Positions 11,505 through 22,815 of a stretch of 64,000 bases of DNA are shown in pieces. Numbering within the stretch: position 1 is the first letter of the stretch; every line of letters starts with the position of its first letter. The stretch spans positions 11,229,501 to 11,293,500 of the forward strand of contig CM072339.1 of the NCBI GenBank assembly GCA_036874045.1. The letters run 5' to 3'. The DNA comes from Cymodocea nodosa. Its lineage: Eukaryota; Streptophyta; Magnoliopsida; Alismatales; Cymodoceaceae. The position numbers and the translations under genes are program-made. The notes beneath the pieces are model-generated. The model did not search any database and was not told the DNA's origin. It saw nothing but the letters and a program-made list of their open reading frames with translations.

Positions 11505-12758
11505 TTGAACTTTAACGAAATCCTTAAGGTTGTAGCTAACCTTTCTTTAAAAGAGAACAAAGATATGGCTGCTCCAGTAGAGAAACCATTAGGGGAAATT
11601 CTATATCCTGAATTAGTTGATGAACCTTCATGTATTCGATTGCCAAACTTTAAGAGAGATAGGTTTGTATTGAAATCTAATTATATTAGTCAATTGCCAC
11701 ATTTTCATGGATTAGAAAGAAAGGATGCCTATTATTTCCTTAGAGAATTTAACGAAGTTTGTCAAATGATGAAAATGCCGAATATGAGTATAGATGCTAT
11801 TAAACTTAGATATATCCCTTTTTCTTTAAAAGACACAACTAAGAGATGGTTATATACTCTGTCGCTTGATTCAATTTCTACATGGACTGAATTTTGCTCT
11901 ATTTTTCTAGAAAAATATTATCCAACACATCAAATGATTAAAAAGAAAAAGGAAATATTAATGTATAGCCAAAAACAGGGAGAATCATTCTAGAAATATT
12001 TTGAAAGATTTAAAGATTTACTAACTCAATGTCTACATCATGCAATGAGTAAACCACAATTGATAGGTATAATTTATGAAGGCATAGATGTTTCAATGAA
12101 ATCTTTATTAGAATCTACTTGTCAGAATGAATTTTTAAAATTGTGTAGTGAAGAAGCATGGGCATACTTAGAAAACTTTGCAAAAAAAACTACATAGTGG
12201 GAAAACTCGGTTGAAGCCATTACAGATAAAAGAATATTGCCAAGGGGAATGCATGAAATAGATTCAAGCACTATACTTGAAGTTAAATTAACTGAATTAA
12301 CAAAGAAAATAGAAGAGTTATCATTAAATCAAAAACTAGCAGAAAAGAGTGCAAATGTTAATGATTTAGATATTATTTATGCTAGAAACTAGAAAGATAA
12401 CTTTGGAAATTCTTATAACCCTAATTGGAGAAATCACCCGAATTTATCTTGGAGAAACAACAATTTCTAGGTAGGAGAAAATATAAATGACAAAAATATA
12501 AGTTATGAAGCATTAATTGAACAAGGATCTAGAATAGAGAAGTTAGAAAAGATAATTCAAGAATTAAACAATTGTCTAGATTTTGTATTTGGAAATGCTG
12601 CAATTCAAAATCAAAATATAAATAGAAATATACCCCCTAGACAGAAAGAATCAATAGAAGTTAGACCTACTAGAGGATTGCCAATGAAAGCAGTGCCTAA
12701 CCCTATTAACAGAAGTGTTACTGAAATTGATACCTCCTTTGGGAGGGTAACCGAATGA
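11505..12758 (+). pseudogene. Athila-like gag
   Basis: One frame of 418 codons, with the first ATG at 11565 (MAAPVEKPLGEILYPEL). Key blocks are LPHFHGLERKDAYYFLREF, then IKLRYIPFSLKDTTKRWLY and WTEFCSIFLEKYYP. This is the retrotransposon gag core of Athila/Tat-type Ty3/gypsy elements (compare HFHG, then FPFSLKD.AK.WLY). The C-terminal half is N-, K- and E-rich with helical stretches. About six breaks. It lies to the right of gypsy-1's 3' ORF and a probable LTR, so it starts a second unit rather than continuing gypsy-1, or it is a tandem copy sharing an LTR. No pol follows it. Confidence 0.8.
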
Positions 12759-12970
12759 AACATCATAACTGAAGTAACTATATATAATATAGTAAGTAGA
12801 AAAATATAAAAAAAATGTAAATTTACTTATAGTTAATAGTATCGTAGAGTTATTACTTAACTCAACGAACTTAGTCCGTTGAGTTATGACCTAACTCCAC
12901 GAGGGTGTGAAGTAGCTATATTAATTTTGTCTCTGTTAATTTTTGTTTATGTCATACAGAATCACAACAG
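12759..12970 (+). other. Spacer between gag and the F-box gene
   Basis: No gene. 12850-12910 holds one element-type palindrome (ACTCAACGAACTTAGTCCGT, then TGAGTTA). The F-box ATG follows about 60 bases later, so the gene sits inside sequence with the element's own signature. Confidence 0.5.
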
Positions 12971-14107
12971 ATGAAATTGATGAAATTGCCATTGGATGCA
13001 CTAAGGGAAATATTGAGTAACCTATCAACTAAAGATTTATGCAAATTGTGTTGTGTGTCAAAGGAAATCAAAGACTATGTCAGAGAAAAATATTTTCATG
13101 GACTACAAGCTACAAAGATGACTAAGATTAGAGATGGATTTTTATGGAAGTCATTTAATCGTAGTTCAATCAGCTATGAATATCTGAATATGGATGAAAC
13201 TACTGGAATTCCACCCAATACATTAGAAGGAATAGATCATATTATGGGAATAGATGAATGATTAATTGTATACAGAACCAAACCAAGGTATGCAATTCTG
13301 TTACTTGACATTTTGATTAGAAATCCTATCACAAGAGAAGAATGGAATATAGGAAGGCCAAATAGATATGAAGTATCATTTGAAAATTGTGGGTCAGCTT
13401 TAATCTTTTTTGAAAAATTTTCGACCATTCCTGAAAAATTATATTATTGGAGACCAACTAGAAACTGGGATGAAGATTTATGCTTAAGTGTGTATAATTT
13501 TCTGAATAGATCTTGGACTGAAAATATTATAATATATCTAGGATAGAAAACATTAATTAACAACATGCATGTTATACTTGATGGATATATATATTTAGTC
13601 ACAGATATATCAGTTGCATTTAGATCTGATTTATACATAGTAAGCATAAACAGTTATGATGATTTTATAGAAATATTACCTATACCAAGTGATATAGCTA
13701 AACCATCATTTGTAGAATATGATAAAATTCAATTAGAAATGTGGTATAATGAATATGATGATCCTACTTTATGTCTGATAAGATGGTGGGATGAATTGAA
13801 GAAATTTCAAATATAGATTATAAAATTCCTAAATGAATGGAAGTGGGAAGAGGAATATATTGAAATAGATGTAGAAATAGAAATAGCTACACTATCTTGG
13901 AATAGAAGAGGATCTCTTTCTACATTTCATTTCATTAATGGAAATACACTAATATTTAGTATTGATAACATACTACAAGTTTACAAATTAAAAAAGAAAA
14001 TAGACTGCATTGAAACAGAATTGATAGCAAGAAGAATTATGCCAAAAAAGTTTACTTGGACTGACATGTTTATTCCATTTGTTACTACTTTTCAGTCATG
14101 TTCTTAA
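12971..14107 (+). pseudogene. F-box protein gene, broken, inside gypsy sequence
   Basis: A single frame of 379 codons from the ATG at 12971 to the stop at 14107, with about three internal breaks. Residues 5-45 form a clear F-box (LPLDALREILSNLSTKDLCK, then LCCVSKEIKDYV), the motif by which F-box proteins bind SKP1 in SCF ubiquitin ligases. The rest (NPITREEWNIGRP, then several W- and Y-rich blocks to about residue 370) resembles the substrate-binding repeats of plant F-box-associated proteins. No intron signals are needed to read it. It lies just after an Athila-like gag, and element-type palindromes flank it on both sides (12850-12910 and 14430-14490). Capture by the element is likely but not proven; insertion of an element next to a host F-box pseudogene is the alternative. 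Confidence 0.75.
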
Positions 14108-14530
14108 AGTGTGATTCTGTGTTTTTAATGTTGTGTGTAGTCTGCATTTATTTTTAGAAAAAAAAGAAAAACAAAAATATCAATCTAGTTTGTTGGTATT
14201 TGTTCTAGGAAACCAACTGGCATGCTTGTGAGCCACCAAAGGCGTAGAAGCCTGGGTTCCACACAAGACACTGATTAACAAGTTATGTTTTGTTGTTATA
14301 TATTTTGCTTTTAATTGTGAATGAAAAGTTTTCCAGATTCAAAAAATCTGAAAATATTGAAGGAGATACAAAAGAACAAGGTATGTAATTAATTACTTAT
14401 CTTGAATTTACATTTAAACTCAGTTTGTGGAGTTATTCATTAACTCAACGAATTAAGTTCATTGAGTTAGGTGTTAAGTCAACGAAACAATATTCATGCC
14501 TACTGCAATTACTGTATTTACTAAAAAATC
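14108..14530 (+). other. Spacer after the F-box gene
   Basis: No gene. It contains an A-run at 14160, a GC-richer patch at 14200-14270 (AACCAACTGGCATGCTTGTG) and an element palindrome at 14430-14490 (AACTCAACGAATTAAGTTCA). The patch vaguely resembles a stretch near 37310-37350 in the S3 element. Confidence 0.4.
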
Positions 14531-14570
14531 TTTTGCATTGAGGACAATGCAAAATGTAGGTATGGGGGGA
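14531..14570 (+). other. Hairpin plus G-run of gypsy 3' ends
   Basis: A perfect 10-base inverted repeat (TTTTGCATTG, loop AGGA, CAATGCAAAA; 14531-14554) is followed by TGTAGGTATGGGGGGAGG. From memory, plant Ty3/gypsy elements of the Athila/Tat group often carry a GCATTGAGGACAATGC word followed by a G-rich, polypurine-like run after their coding regions. This marks the 3' end of a gypsy unit here. Confidence 0.6.
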
Positions 14571-14987
14571 GGTAATTAAGGTAATAGCCATGTAATTTTG
14601 TTAGTTAGAAGAATTAAAATAGTACTGCAAAAGTTCTATGGAAGTTGAAAAATTTTGATGAAGTTGCTATAATTATCCAATAATTGAAACTATTGAAATG
14701 TTATATTTATAATCTTATATAAGATGCTAAAAATTTTACTACTCATACAAATCTAGATATAGTATCTTATGTTTTTGCTGAAATTTATGAGTTTAACAGT
14801 TTCACGATTTTAAAAAAGAAATCAGAATGTTTAACTAAACTCAATAAATTATCTAAAATCTTGAAAGAGCTGAAATGTTGATTTTTGGATTAAAGGAAAT
14901 ACATATGATCAATGATACATTTAATTTGATTGATTAAACTTGTAGAATGATTTATGTATAGATCTTTGTAAATGCTTTTATGTGTTG
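14571..14987 (+). mobile_element. Degraded Sirevirus 3' spacer, left part
   Basis: From about 14700 the sequence matches the spacer between pol and 3' ORF of the S2 copy at 50030-50290 (for example TGATTAAACTTGTAGAATGA). The match breaks off near 14987 and resumes at about 17167, so the block in between is an insertion. No coding sequence is seen. Confidence 0.6.
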
Positions 14988-17166
14988 TTAAATTAACGTC
15001 AAAAGCGCAAATTTTACATTTATAACTGCAAGCGCACGGTGCCCATTGTAATAAGCATGTGCAAGTACGGGTCGAATCCACAAGGAGTTTGTCTTAAATA
15101 ATTTTATTAAAATGATTATTTGATAAAACATCCACTCTATTAAATCCATAATTAAAACTCTAATTATGTGTAATCAAGTCAAAATTTACAAAAATACAAT
15201 AAAGATTTCAAAAGTAGTATAAAACTTGTTAATTCCTAGAGCTAATAGCTAGAAAACTCAAGAAAATCTTAAGTTCACATTTCTGGAATCACAGAAATTA
15301 GTCCAAATTCTAACTCTTCTTCCTTCAAACCTAGACATCAAAAAATCCAGAGAAAATATTGGTTGGAAAGATCATCGAGTTATCTTTAAAATGGCATTGA
15401 TTTCCAGGACTAATTCACTCTAGGTTGCTGCCAAAGTCAGATATACAAACAGTATGCAAAACGATTCTGAAAACTTTCCAAAAATGCATCGTTGGTGTAA
15501 AAATCATAACTCAATCAAATCTTCATGAAACACCACAAAATTACTGCGCCTTGAAAGATAACTCGTTTATATAATCAAGAAAATTTACAGGAAAACATTT
15601 CGGAATGCACAAAAGTGAGGCAACACGAAGGCATCGAGCACAATTTCTGTCGCTCGACCAGTAAAACAGAGCAGATGCTACCTTCGAAAGAAAAATCAAA
15701 AAACCAAAGAAATACATTCTAAAAAATTCCAAAAACTCTACATACGTATTGTATACTTAAATTAGTTACAAAAAAAGCTATAACACTACATATAACTCAG
15801 AGAAATCAAGTCGTACAACATATAACAAAACAGAACATGTATTGGAATTTACAACAAATAGGATATACACGCATTCACAAGGGTTAAGAGTTAGTTTTAT
15901 GCACAACATTCACATATTCACATGAAGCAACTATATTCCATGAGATCTAATCTAAAAAAACTATTTAAATTAAAGAAATAAAGATTTAACAAACATCCTA
16001 AATGTGCATATATTTATAAATTAAAAATACCTAAATACTCATACACATTTCATATGAAAATATGTTTACAAGTATGAGGATCTCTCCCTTCTCTTTTACC
16101 TTTAATTCATCCACTTCTCTTCAAGCATTTGATCCCTATTTGATGATGAACCACTTTGTACGCTCCTCTACAAGGTTGTCACCACTTGCAAATCACGTCC
16201 AAAGGGGAACCACCTATGTTTGCTTTGGAGAAAATGGGTTGCACGTCCTCAATCCACTTCCAAGATACACAGATTTGTTGGCTTTCCTCTCAATTTTGAT
16301 GCTTCCTATTACCTCATCTTGAAGATCACATCCCAAGCTCTTCCAATGCTGCACACGTGCCTCCAATACCACCGATTTCACCTGTGGAGGTCCTTCCGTA
16401 TGTCGACTTGGAGTGGAGAGAAGGAGGTCTTCTAGTATGAGGGGGAAGGCGCCTAAGCTCACCAATCTTGGAGGAAAACTCTTCCAAAATCTTGGGTGGA
16501 AGAGGATGGACGAAAATTGGAGTTGGAGTTCTTGCCCTTGCGTGGAGGAGAAAGAGGAGATGATCTTTCCTTTGTCCAACCATGCTCTTTTGCTTTCCAT
16601 TGTCATCCATCTATGGAAATATTTCAAACTCCTTCCAATTTGTGACCTCCTAAATTAAGCAAGTCTTGATGGTTGATTGATTGATATCTTCAAGAATTGG
16701 AAGTGTGAGATGGACGACCATGGGTTGTTGATTTCCCATGATTTAATCCAAGGGTCCACGTCCTCACCTATTATCAACAACTCAAACATAACATTAAATG
16801 CATATGCACATTATACATAAATTGCTACTCAATTATAAAGCAAAAATGAAATGTGCATAATATATTGCTTGCTCAATTGAGGATTATTTGATTTCATATC
16901 TTAATGATAATTCTTTTAAGACATACATGAAATCAATATAAAAATTACTTAAATTTACACATGGGCTAATTGACTAGGTGCTAATTTAATAAAGGATAAA
17001 TTTGTGCATATTGACTATTTAACCAATAAAGCATGCATAGTTCTAAAATATGATTTTCATGTAATCTTTCATAAGAACATATATAATGATGACTTATAAT
17101 CCTTAATATGCATGAATTAACATATATAAAATGCATAAATTGATACTTTACAATCTTATTAAATTA
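14988..17166 (+). mobile_element. 2.2 kb LTR-like insertion of unclear family
   Basis: Flanking Sirevirus-spacer homology shows that this block is an insertion. Near its left end it carries GCAAGCGCACGGTG and, a little later, ACGGGTCGAATCCACAAGG, words that from memory are typical of the 5' end of Tat/Ogre-type LTRs. 16060-16650 is GC-richer than its surroundings, but I found no protein I can recognise. An 8-base direct repeat TTAAATTA (14988-14995 and 17159-17166) could be the target duplication, but it is AT-rich and may be chance. Likely a solo LTR or a non-autonomous element. Exact ends are uncertain. Confidence 0.45.
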
Positions 17167-18500
17167 CAGAAAAAGTATGAGCTTATTGATATGGATTCAT
17201 ATTTTCAGTAAATAATAAGAGCAGGAATATACGAGATTTGTGTTTCATTGCATCTATATTAATGAAATATGTACATATACTGTGTTGAAAAGAAGAAAAA
17301 AAAAGAGGAAAAAAAAGAGAAAAATTTTGAGGGTTTATTGATTTGTTTAATCACAAGCCTTTTATACTTGAGTGGATAGGTATGTAAGGATTGTTGACCT
17401 GAAAAAGGACTCTTTAAATTTGGCAACCTAAGATCTTGATCAGATTTGGGATTGTTGATTGAAAGCTCGATACATGGGTACACTAGAAAGCTCTTGTATG
17501 ATTCAAGCTTGTCAAATTAACTTTTAAAAGTACAAATATGCATATACTGTTTTGAAAAGATACAAGTGTTTTGTGAAATACAGATATCTTCTGAATTGAG
17601 TATATGTTCTGTTATCTAAAATTGCTGAAGTATGAATCTAGAATAGACTTTTGAAGTTGTTTATTTGAGATACAATTCTTTATTCTACTTGTCTTAATCA
17701 TATTGAATTGGATTGTGTTTTGATTCATATGTACTTGAATTAATTTTGGAAATCATATTGGAAAATTCAAGATGACAGATGCTGAAAAGAAAAAAATGAT
17801 AATATAATTAACACCTATGTGATGCTGATATATTTTGTATGTAATTTACATATATTCTAAATATATTTGCAGGTTGAAGAGGAGAAAACAAAGTTAAAAC
17901 AGATTATTGAAGCATACAGAATATCTATATAGTAATCTAAATTATTATTCTGAAGAAGAGCGAAATGAAGAATTAAATCTAGCACTTTAGAAAGACCAAT
18001 TAGTTAGATCTTAATTTGCTAAGGGACTAGCAAAATTTAAGTATGGGGTAAGTGTTTAGAATGAAAAAGTGCATAATATTAACGATTATATGATGGTTAA
18101 TTACATAAGTTTTAGCTTATCATATGAAAATTAAGCCATTATGTTATAATTGCACTATTATATGCTTTAATGAAAGAATCTACATAATTCCAGGAAATTA
18201 GCATTAATTTAGTACATTTATGAACTGTCGGTAAATTGCAGGCTGTGAAATTCTTTAATATCTGAATTTTCTATTATTTCAGAGAGTTATGTTTAATGTA
18301 TCAGACAGTTATGTTTTAAATGCTTAAAGAATATTTTATTATTTCCTGGATTACATGTGTTGAAACTACAATGCATGACTTAAGTGGATTTTCGGTAAGT
18401 TATTTGTTAACTATCCGAAATGCATCTCAGCATCGGATAGTTAGGTTCGTAAGTGTCCGAAATATTTGAACTTGTTAAGATAGAATTATGCATGTGTTGA
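17167..18500 (+). mobile_element. Degraded Sirevirus 3' spacer, right part
   Basis: 17167-17520 matches the conserved spacer block of S2 (50300-50640), ending in GATTCAAGCTTGTCAAATTA. 18100-18470 matches the S3 spacer at 37990-38470, including palindromes such as TTTCGGTAAGTTATTTGTTA. In between, a short E- and K-rich stretch at 17872-17930 follows an ATTTGCAGG word that looks like a splice acceptor. It appears to be a mixture of Sirevirus and gypsy pieces. No intact gene. Confidence 0.5.
18010..18055 (+). other. Second hairpin plus G-run
   Basis: TTTGCTA (18015-18021), loop AGGGAC, TAGCAAA (18028-18034), followed by ATTTAAGTATGGGGTAAG. It has the same layout as 14531-14570 with a different paired sequence, so pairing is kept while the bases change. 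It looks like another gypsy 3'-end marker inside this mosaic. Confidence 0.45.
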
Positions 18501-20023
18501 ATTTAAATGCTTTAGTATATCACATGAGATGCACATGTATAACTCGTTAAGTTAGCATAACTGTATGCGTTGAGTTACATGAATACACACTAAGGTAACG
18601 CGTTAGGTTAGCAGCTTATTTCTTTAGTGCACGTTTTTTTTAGTTAAATCAACGAAGTAAGTCCGTTGAGTTATCTATAACTCCATGGACCATTTATTTT
18701 CTAATATGCCACCATAGTGGTTACAGAAACAGGACATTCGAAGGAAAACCACGATTGCACGTATCATGTAGGAAATTGCTCGTGGAAGGAAGAAGAAATC
18801 ACCATTGTTGATATGAACGAAGGAAATCCAACTAATCATCAAAGCAGAAGCAGTTACTACTAAGAAATATAAAAGAAAATGAGAAAAAATGAAGAAGTGT
18901 GTGGCTAGTGTGTGTGCAGAGGAGGAGGACCGCGCTAACTACAGGCAGCGACAGAAGTTTCTTGAAGTTCCTCACTACCATCACCACCATGACCATAATC
19001 ACCAACCATCAGAGGTCTGTGAGGATACTTTCCTGATGTCGGGCCGATTCTAAGCCAAACATAGTGCCTAACAACTACTGTGAGGAGTGATCGCGTCGCG
19101 GGAAGGGAAGCCATTTTCACCAAGCACCGACTCATATCTTAGGAGATTGTAAAGCTTCTAGCCTTAGTTTCGGGTTGATGCCAGTATGCTGAAGAGGAGA
19201 TCAACTTGCAATTTTGGACTTGCGATTCTATAGGGAGAGGAGACAAAATTGTAAGTAGTTAAATTTTCAGTCTTGTAATCGCGTCACATGTAGTGACGGA
19301 AGTTTTTACTATCGATAAAGATTACTTTTACATTTCACCTTTCACCAATTTTCATGATCATATCAAAACAAAAATACCAAAACCAACTTATCTGTGTTTA
19401 TAGTTAGTATTTGAGTGTTGTATTGTTTGTTTTGTATCGTGATTAATGTTATCATTGTTAGTGTTTTGAATGTTTCATGTTTGTTTAATTTAGAAAATAG
19501 AAAATAGTTTTACAGCTTACTGAAATTGAATCGTTCCTGATACTTAAAGATTTTAATGGTTACTATTTGAAATATCTAAATGTTAGTGTTGCTGAATGAT
19601 AAATTTAATATTAACTAGCATCAAAGAGCTTAATTGATGTTATTTACAATCTGTGGAACCGCCCAATGGTTGGTTGAATTCCTTTATAAATAGTAGTATT
19701 AAACTAGATAGATAGCTTCATTGAGTTAATTCAATTCCACGAGGTTAGCTCATTGAGTTAGCTATAACTCAACGGAATGCTTACTCAATATATAAATTTC
19801 ATTATTAAAAATGGAACAGTACACAATTCTTCCTCAATTCTCTATGGGATCGACTTGTACTTGTACACAAATACAATATACACTATGCACTTGCAGTTAA
19901 AATACAAATTAGAATTAATATCTAATTTGTGTGAAAGATTGTTTGTTGACTTCTAAAAAGGAATTACTGATAAGCATAAAGATAAATTAACTAAGTCACA
20001 AACAGAAGTTAACAAGACAAACA
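18500..20023 (+). repeat. Gypsy LTR-like stretch, left edge unclear
   Basis: It starts with S2-like half-sites (AACTCGTTAAGTTAGCATAA at 18540), then gypsy palindromes (AACGAAGTAAGTCCGTTGAG at 18650; others at 19720-19790), a part similar to 11100-11260, a possible TATA box (ATATAAAAG near 18865), and an end in ACAAACA just before an Athila-type primer site. The ORF-like stretch on the minus strand at 18935-19135 has no support. No gene seen. Confidence 0.45.
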
Positions 20024-20030
20024 AGTTTTC

Positions 20031-20050
20031 TAGCACCATTGCTAGGGAAC
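20031..20050 (+). other. Athila-type primer-binding site, degraded
   Basis: TAGCACCATTGCTAGGGAAC resembles the TGGCGCC(A/G)TTGCCGGGGA site (tRNA-Asp type) used by Athila elements. It lies about 8 bases after the LTR-like end at 20023, which supports a plus-strand gypsy 5' end there. No gypsy gag follows: the next gene is a copia gag. Confidence 0.5.
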
Positions 20051-20543
20051 TAAACAAGTTCTCTAGTGCCGCCTAAAAACCCAAATAGCCTGCGATCTTG
20101 AATCTGACAATGTGCACTTGGTCATCTGTCATTTTTGCGTTGGTGAAATGAGTAGTAAGAATTCATATCATAACTTTTGAAGTTTGTTGTTGTGATTCTA
20201 CAAAATTCTTTTTCAGCTTTTTTCAAAGTAGACCAAGTGTGGCTAGTTCTTTGGAGTTCTTTGGAATTCTTTTGCAGTTCTTTAGAATTCTTTGAAGTTC
20301 TTTGGAATTCTTTGAAGTTCTTTGGGAATTCTTTCTGTTTCTTGAGACAATACGTGTGATCTTGACTCATCTTTGTTTGTTTGGGATTCTTGTGAGTGAT
20401 CTTTTGAATTTGGTAGCTGCATTTGTTAGTTGGGATATTTTGAATGAAATCTTCGTCTGCAGCTTTGGGATAGCAAATTTTGTGCTTATTTGTTGTTCAA
20501 ATTCTTTCGTATTTGCTTGTTGTGTTTGTGTTGTTCTATTATT
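20051..20543 (+). other. Leader before the Tnt1-like gag
   Basis: No gene. 20240-20335 is a short tandem repeat. I found neither a copy of the Tnt1-like LTR (58316-58613) nor an initiator-Met primer site here, so the 5' end of the Tnt1-like element is missing, very diverged or replaced. Confidence 0.5.
20240..20335 (+). repeat. Minisatellite, unit about 10-11 bases
   Basis: About eight imperfect tandem copies of a TTCTTTGGAA or TTCTTTGAAG unit. It lies in the untranslated leader upstream of the Tnt1-like gag. Confidence 0.8.
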
Positions 20544-21290
20544 ATGGCATCTTCAGCCTTGAAAGTTGAAAAGTTGAACAGCAAGAACAACTTTAGTTTG
20601 TGGAAAATTAAGATGAAAGCACTTTTGAAACAGCAGGGTATTTGGGCTCTCTTAAATGTGGAGACAACCCTAGATAAGAAGTCTGCCGAATTTGAACAGC
20701 AAGAGGAGAAGGCACATTCAACTATTCTGCTATGTTTATCAAATGAGGTAATCATTGAGGTAGCAGATGAAAATATAGCTTTAGGTCTTTGGAATAAGTT
20801 AGAATCTCTATATATGACTAAGTCTCTCACAAATAAGCTGTTATTAAAGCAAAGGTTGTTCTCTCTCAGAATGAAGGAAGGTACACCATTGAAGTAACAT
20901 TTGGATCAACTCAACACCATTCTCATGGAGCTGAGGAACATTGGTGTTATTGTGGAAGATGAGGATGCTGCTGTCATCTTATTGGTATCTCTCCCTCTCT
21001 CCTTTGAGAATTTTGTGCAATCTTTTGTAGTTGGCAAAGATTCTATTACCCTAGAGGAGGTAAGATCGAGTCTTCATTCTCGAGAATTGAGACATTTGGC
21101 TACACATGGTAGCAATGATGTTGGCGGATCAGGTTTGACAGTGCATCTTTCAAAGTCTAGAGGACAATAGAGTAGAAGAGACAACAAGCGCAGAGGCAGA
21201 AGTAAGTCTAGAGGTAGAATTTCCAAGGACACTTGCAATTATTGCAAGGAAAAGGGGCATTGGAAGGTAAACTGCCCTAAATTGAAGACT
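20544..21290 (+). pseudogene. Tnt1-like gag
   Basis: Starts at the ATG at 20544 (MASSALKVEKLNSKNNFSLW). The UBN2-type gag core includes WKIKMKALLKQQGIWALL and LWNKLESLYMTKSLTNKLLL, then MELRNIGVIVEDEDAAVILL with the block LPLSFENFVQSF. An R/K/G-rich stretch precedes the zinc knuckle CNYCKEKGHWKVNC (21235-21276, the CX2CX4HX4C pattern), which binds element RNA. Broken in about two places. Confidence 0.85.
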
Positions 21291-21379
21291 AAGGGAAATA
21301 CAATAGTCACTGAAAATGGAGAGTCAAGGTCTAACTGTGATTTCTCCCTTACTGTATGCTGTAATGTCTACTTTGATCA

Positions 21380-22815
21380 AAGTTGGATTATGGATTCTAG
21401 TGCATCACATCATATGACTCCCAACAGAGAATATTTTCATACATATGAGGAGGTAGATGGTGGACAGGTCACTTTAGCAGATAATGATGTTTGTGACAAA
21501 ATAGGTGTTAGATCTGTCAAATTCAAGATGCATGATGGGATAATCAAAGTCTTGGAGGATGTTTGGCATGTGCCAAGGTTGAGCAGGAGCCTTATTTCAC
21601 TAATGGCTTTTGATCAGAAAGGTTTCAATTTTTCAGGTGGAGGAGGTAAACTTCACGTTTTGAAAGGTTCCCTAGTAGTAATGAAGGGAATCAAGGATGG
21701 ACCTTTATACATTCTTCAAGACAAACCTATCATTGGATTAGCAACTGCGACAATAAGTGATCAGCAGTCTATGTCAGCTATTTGGCATTCTAGGTTAGGA
21801 CATTTGGGTCTGAAGGGAATGCAAAAGCTCAGCACACTTCGTAGGTTAGATGGTAATATCTTTACAGATATTGATTTATGCAGACATTGCATCTATGGGA
21901 AACAAGAAACGTGTTTCCTTTGGAAGAGTAGAACATTCTACCAAGGGGAAGTTGGATTATGTCCATGCAGATTGTTGGGGACCATCTCAACAACCCTCTT
22001 TAGTAGGTTCTAAGTATTTTCTCTCCATTGTTGATGACTTTAGTTATATGACTTGGGTTTCCGTTATGAAGCACAAGAGTGAGGCCTTCCAGAACTTTAA
22101 ACAGTGGAAGACTATTGTTGAAAACCAAGTAGGGAGGAAGTAAAATACTTGAGAATAGATAATGGATTAGAATTTTCCTCAAATGAATTTGATATTTTTT
22201 GCAGAGATGCAGGCATAACTAGGCATTATATTGTCAGGGGAACTCCACAACAGAATAGAGTTGCAGAACATCTTAATAAGACGTTGTTGGAGAGATCTAG
22301 GTGTATGCTCTCTCATGCTGGGCTGGAAAAATGTTTTTAGGCTAAAGCTGTTAACACAGCCTCCTATTTGGTGAACAGGTCACCATCTAACGCAATTGGC
22401 GACAAAATCCCTTTATGAAGTATGGATGGATAAAGTGGCTAATTACTCCAAATTGAAAGTATTTGGATGTCCTGTGTATTACCATGTGAATCATGGTAAA
22501 TTGGAGCTACGTGCCAAGGAAGGCATCTTTGTGGGATATGGAATGGGAGTAAAAGGATATAGAATATATGATAAAGAAACAAAAAAGGTCATTCATAGCA
22601 GGGATGTTACCTTTGATGAGGTTTCTTTGATGCACAAGAAAGAAAAGCCAACAGTTTTGGAACCACCTAGTACTCCTGAGTAGGTGGAGCTTGATTTGAA
22701 TCAACCATTGATATCTGATCAGTCTGTTCCTGCTGATACAGATCAATGTTTGATTTCACAAGATGATCAAGGAGATGAATTTGTTGAGGACACACATCCA
22801 AGGTGTGTTGCCAGA
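21380..22815 (+). pseudogene. Tnt1-like protease and integrase
   Basis: The protease region shows SWIMDSSASHHMTPNREYF near 21385. GAG-pre-integrase follows (AIWHSRLGHLGLKGMQKLS, about 21780-21835), then the integrase core (HADCWGPSQ near 21965, IDNGLEFSSNEFD near 22155, NRVAEHLNKTLLERSR near 22255), then a C-terminal part with LKVFGCPVYYHVN and AKEGIFVGYG. It ends at the S2 insertion at 22816, between integrase and reverse transcriptase. Several breaks. Confidence 0.85.

Noticed and set aside
14200-14270. Possible tRNA gene around GAGCCACCAAAGG and GGGTTCCACACAAG
   Set aside because: I could not form acceptor, D, anticodon and T arms together, and the spacing of the would-be A and B boxes is wrong.
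16062-16650. Overlapping open frames of 70-137 codons on both strands
   Set aside because: No recognisable domain. They lie in a GC-richer part of an LTR-like insertion where stop codons are simply rarer.
17860-17940. Splice-acceptor-like TTTGCAGG followed by an E- and K-rich stretch as a host exon
   Set aside because: It lies in a mosaic of Sirevirus spacer and gypsy 3'-end sequence with no donor, partner exon or protein homology.
18935-19135. Minus-strand frame of 66 codons in the gypsy LTR-like stretch
   Set aside because: No homology recognised and it lies inside noncoding LTR-like sequence.
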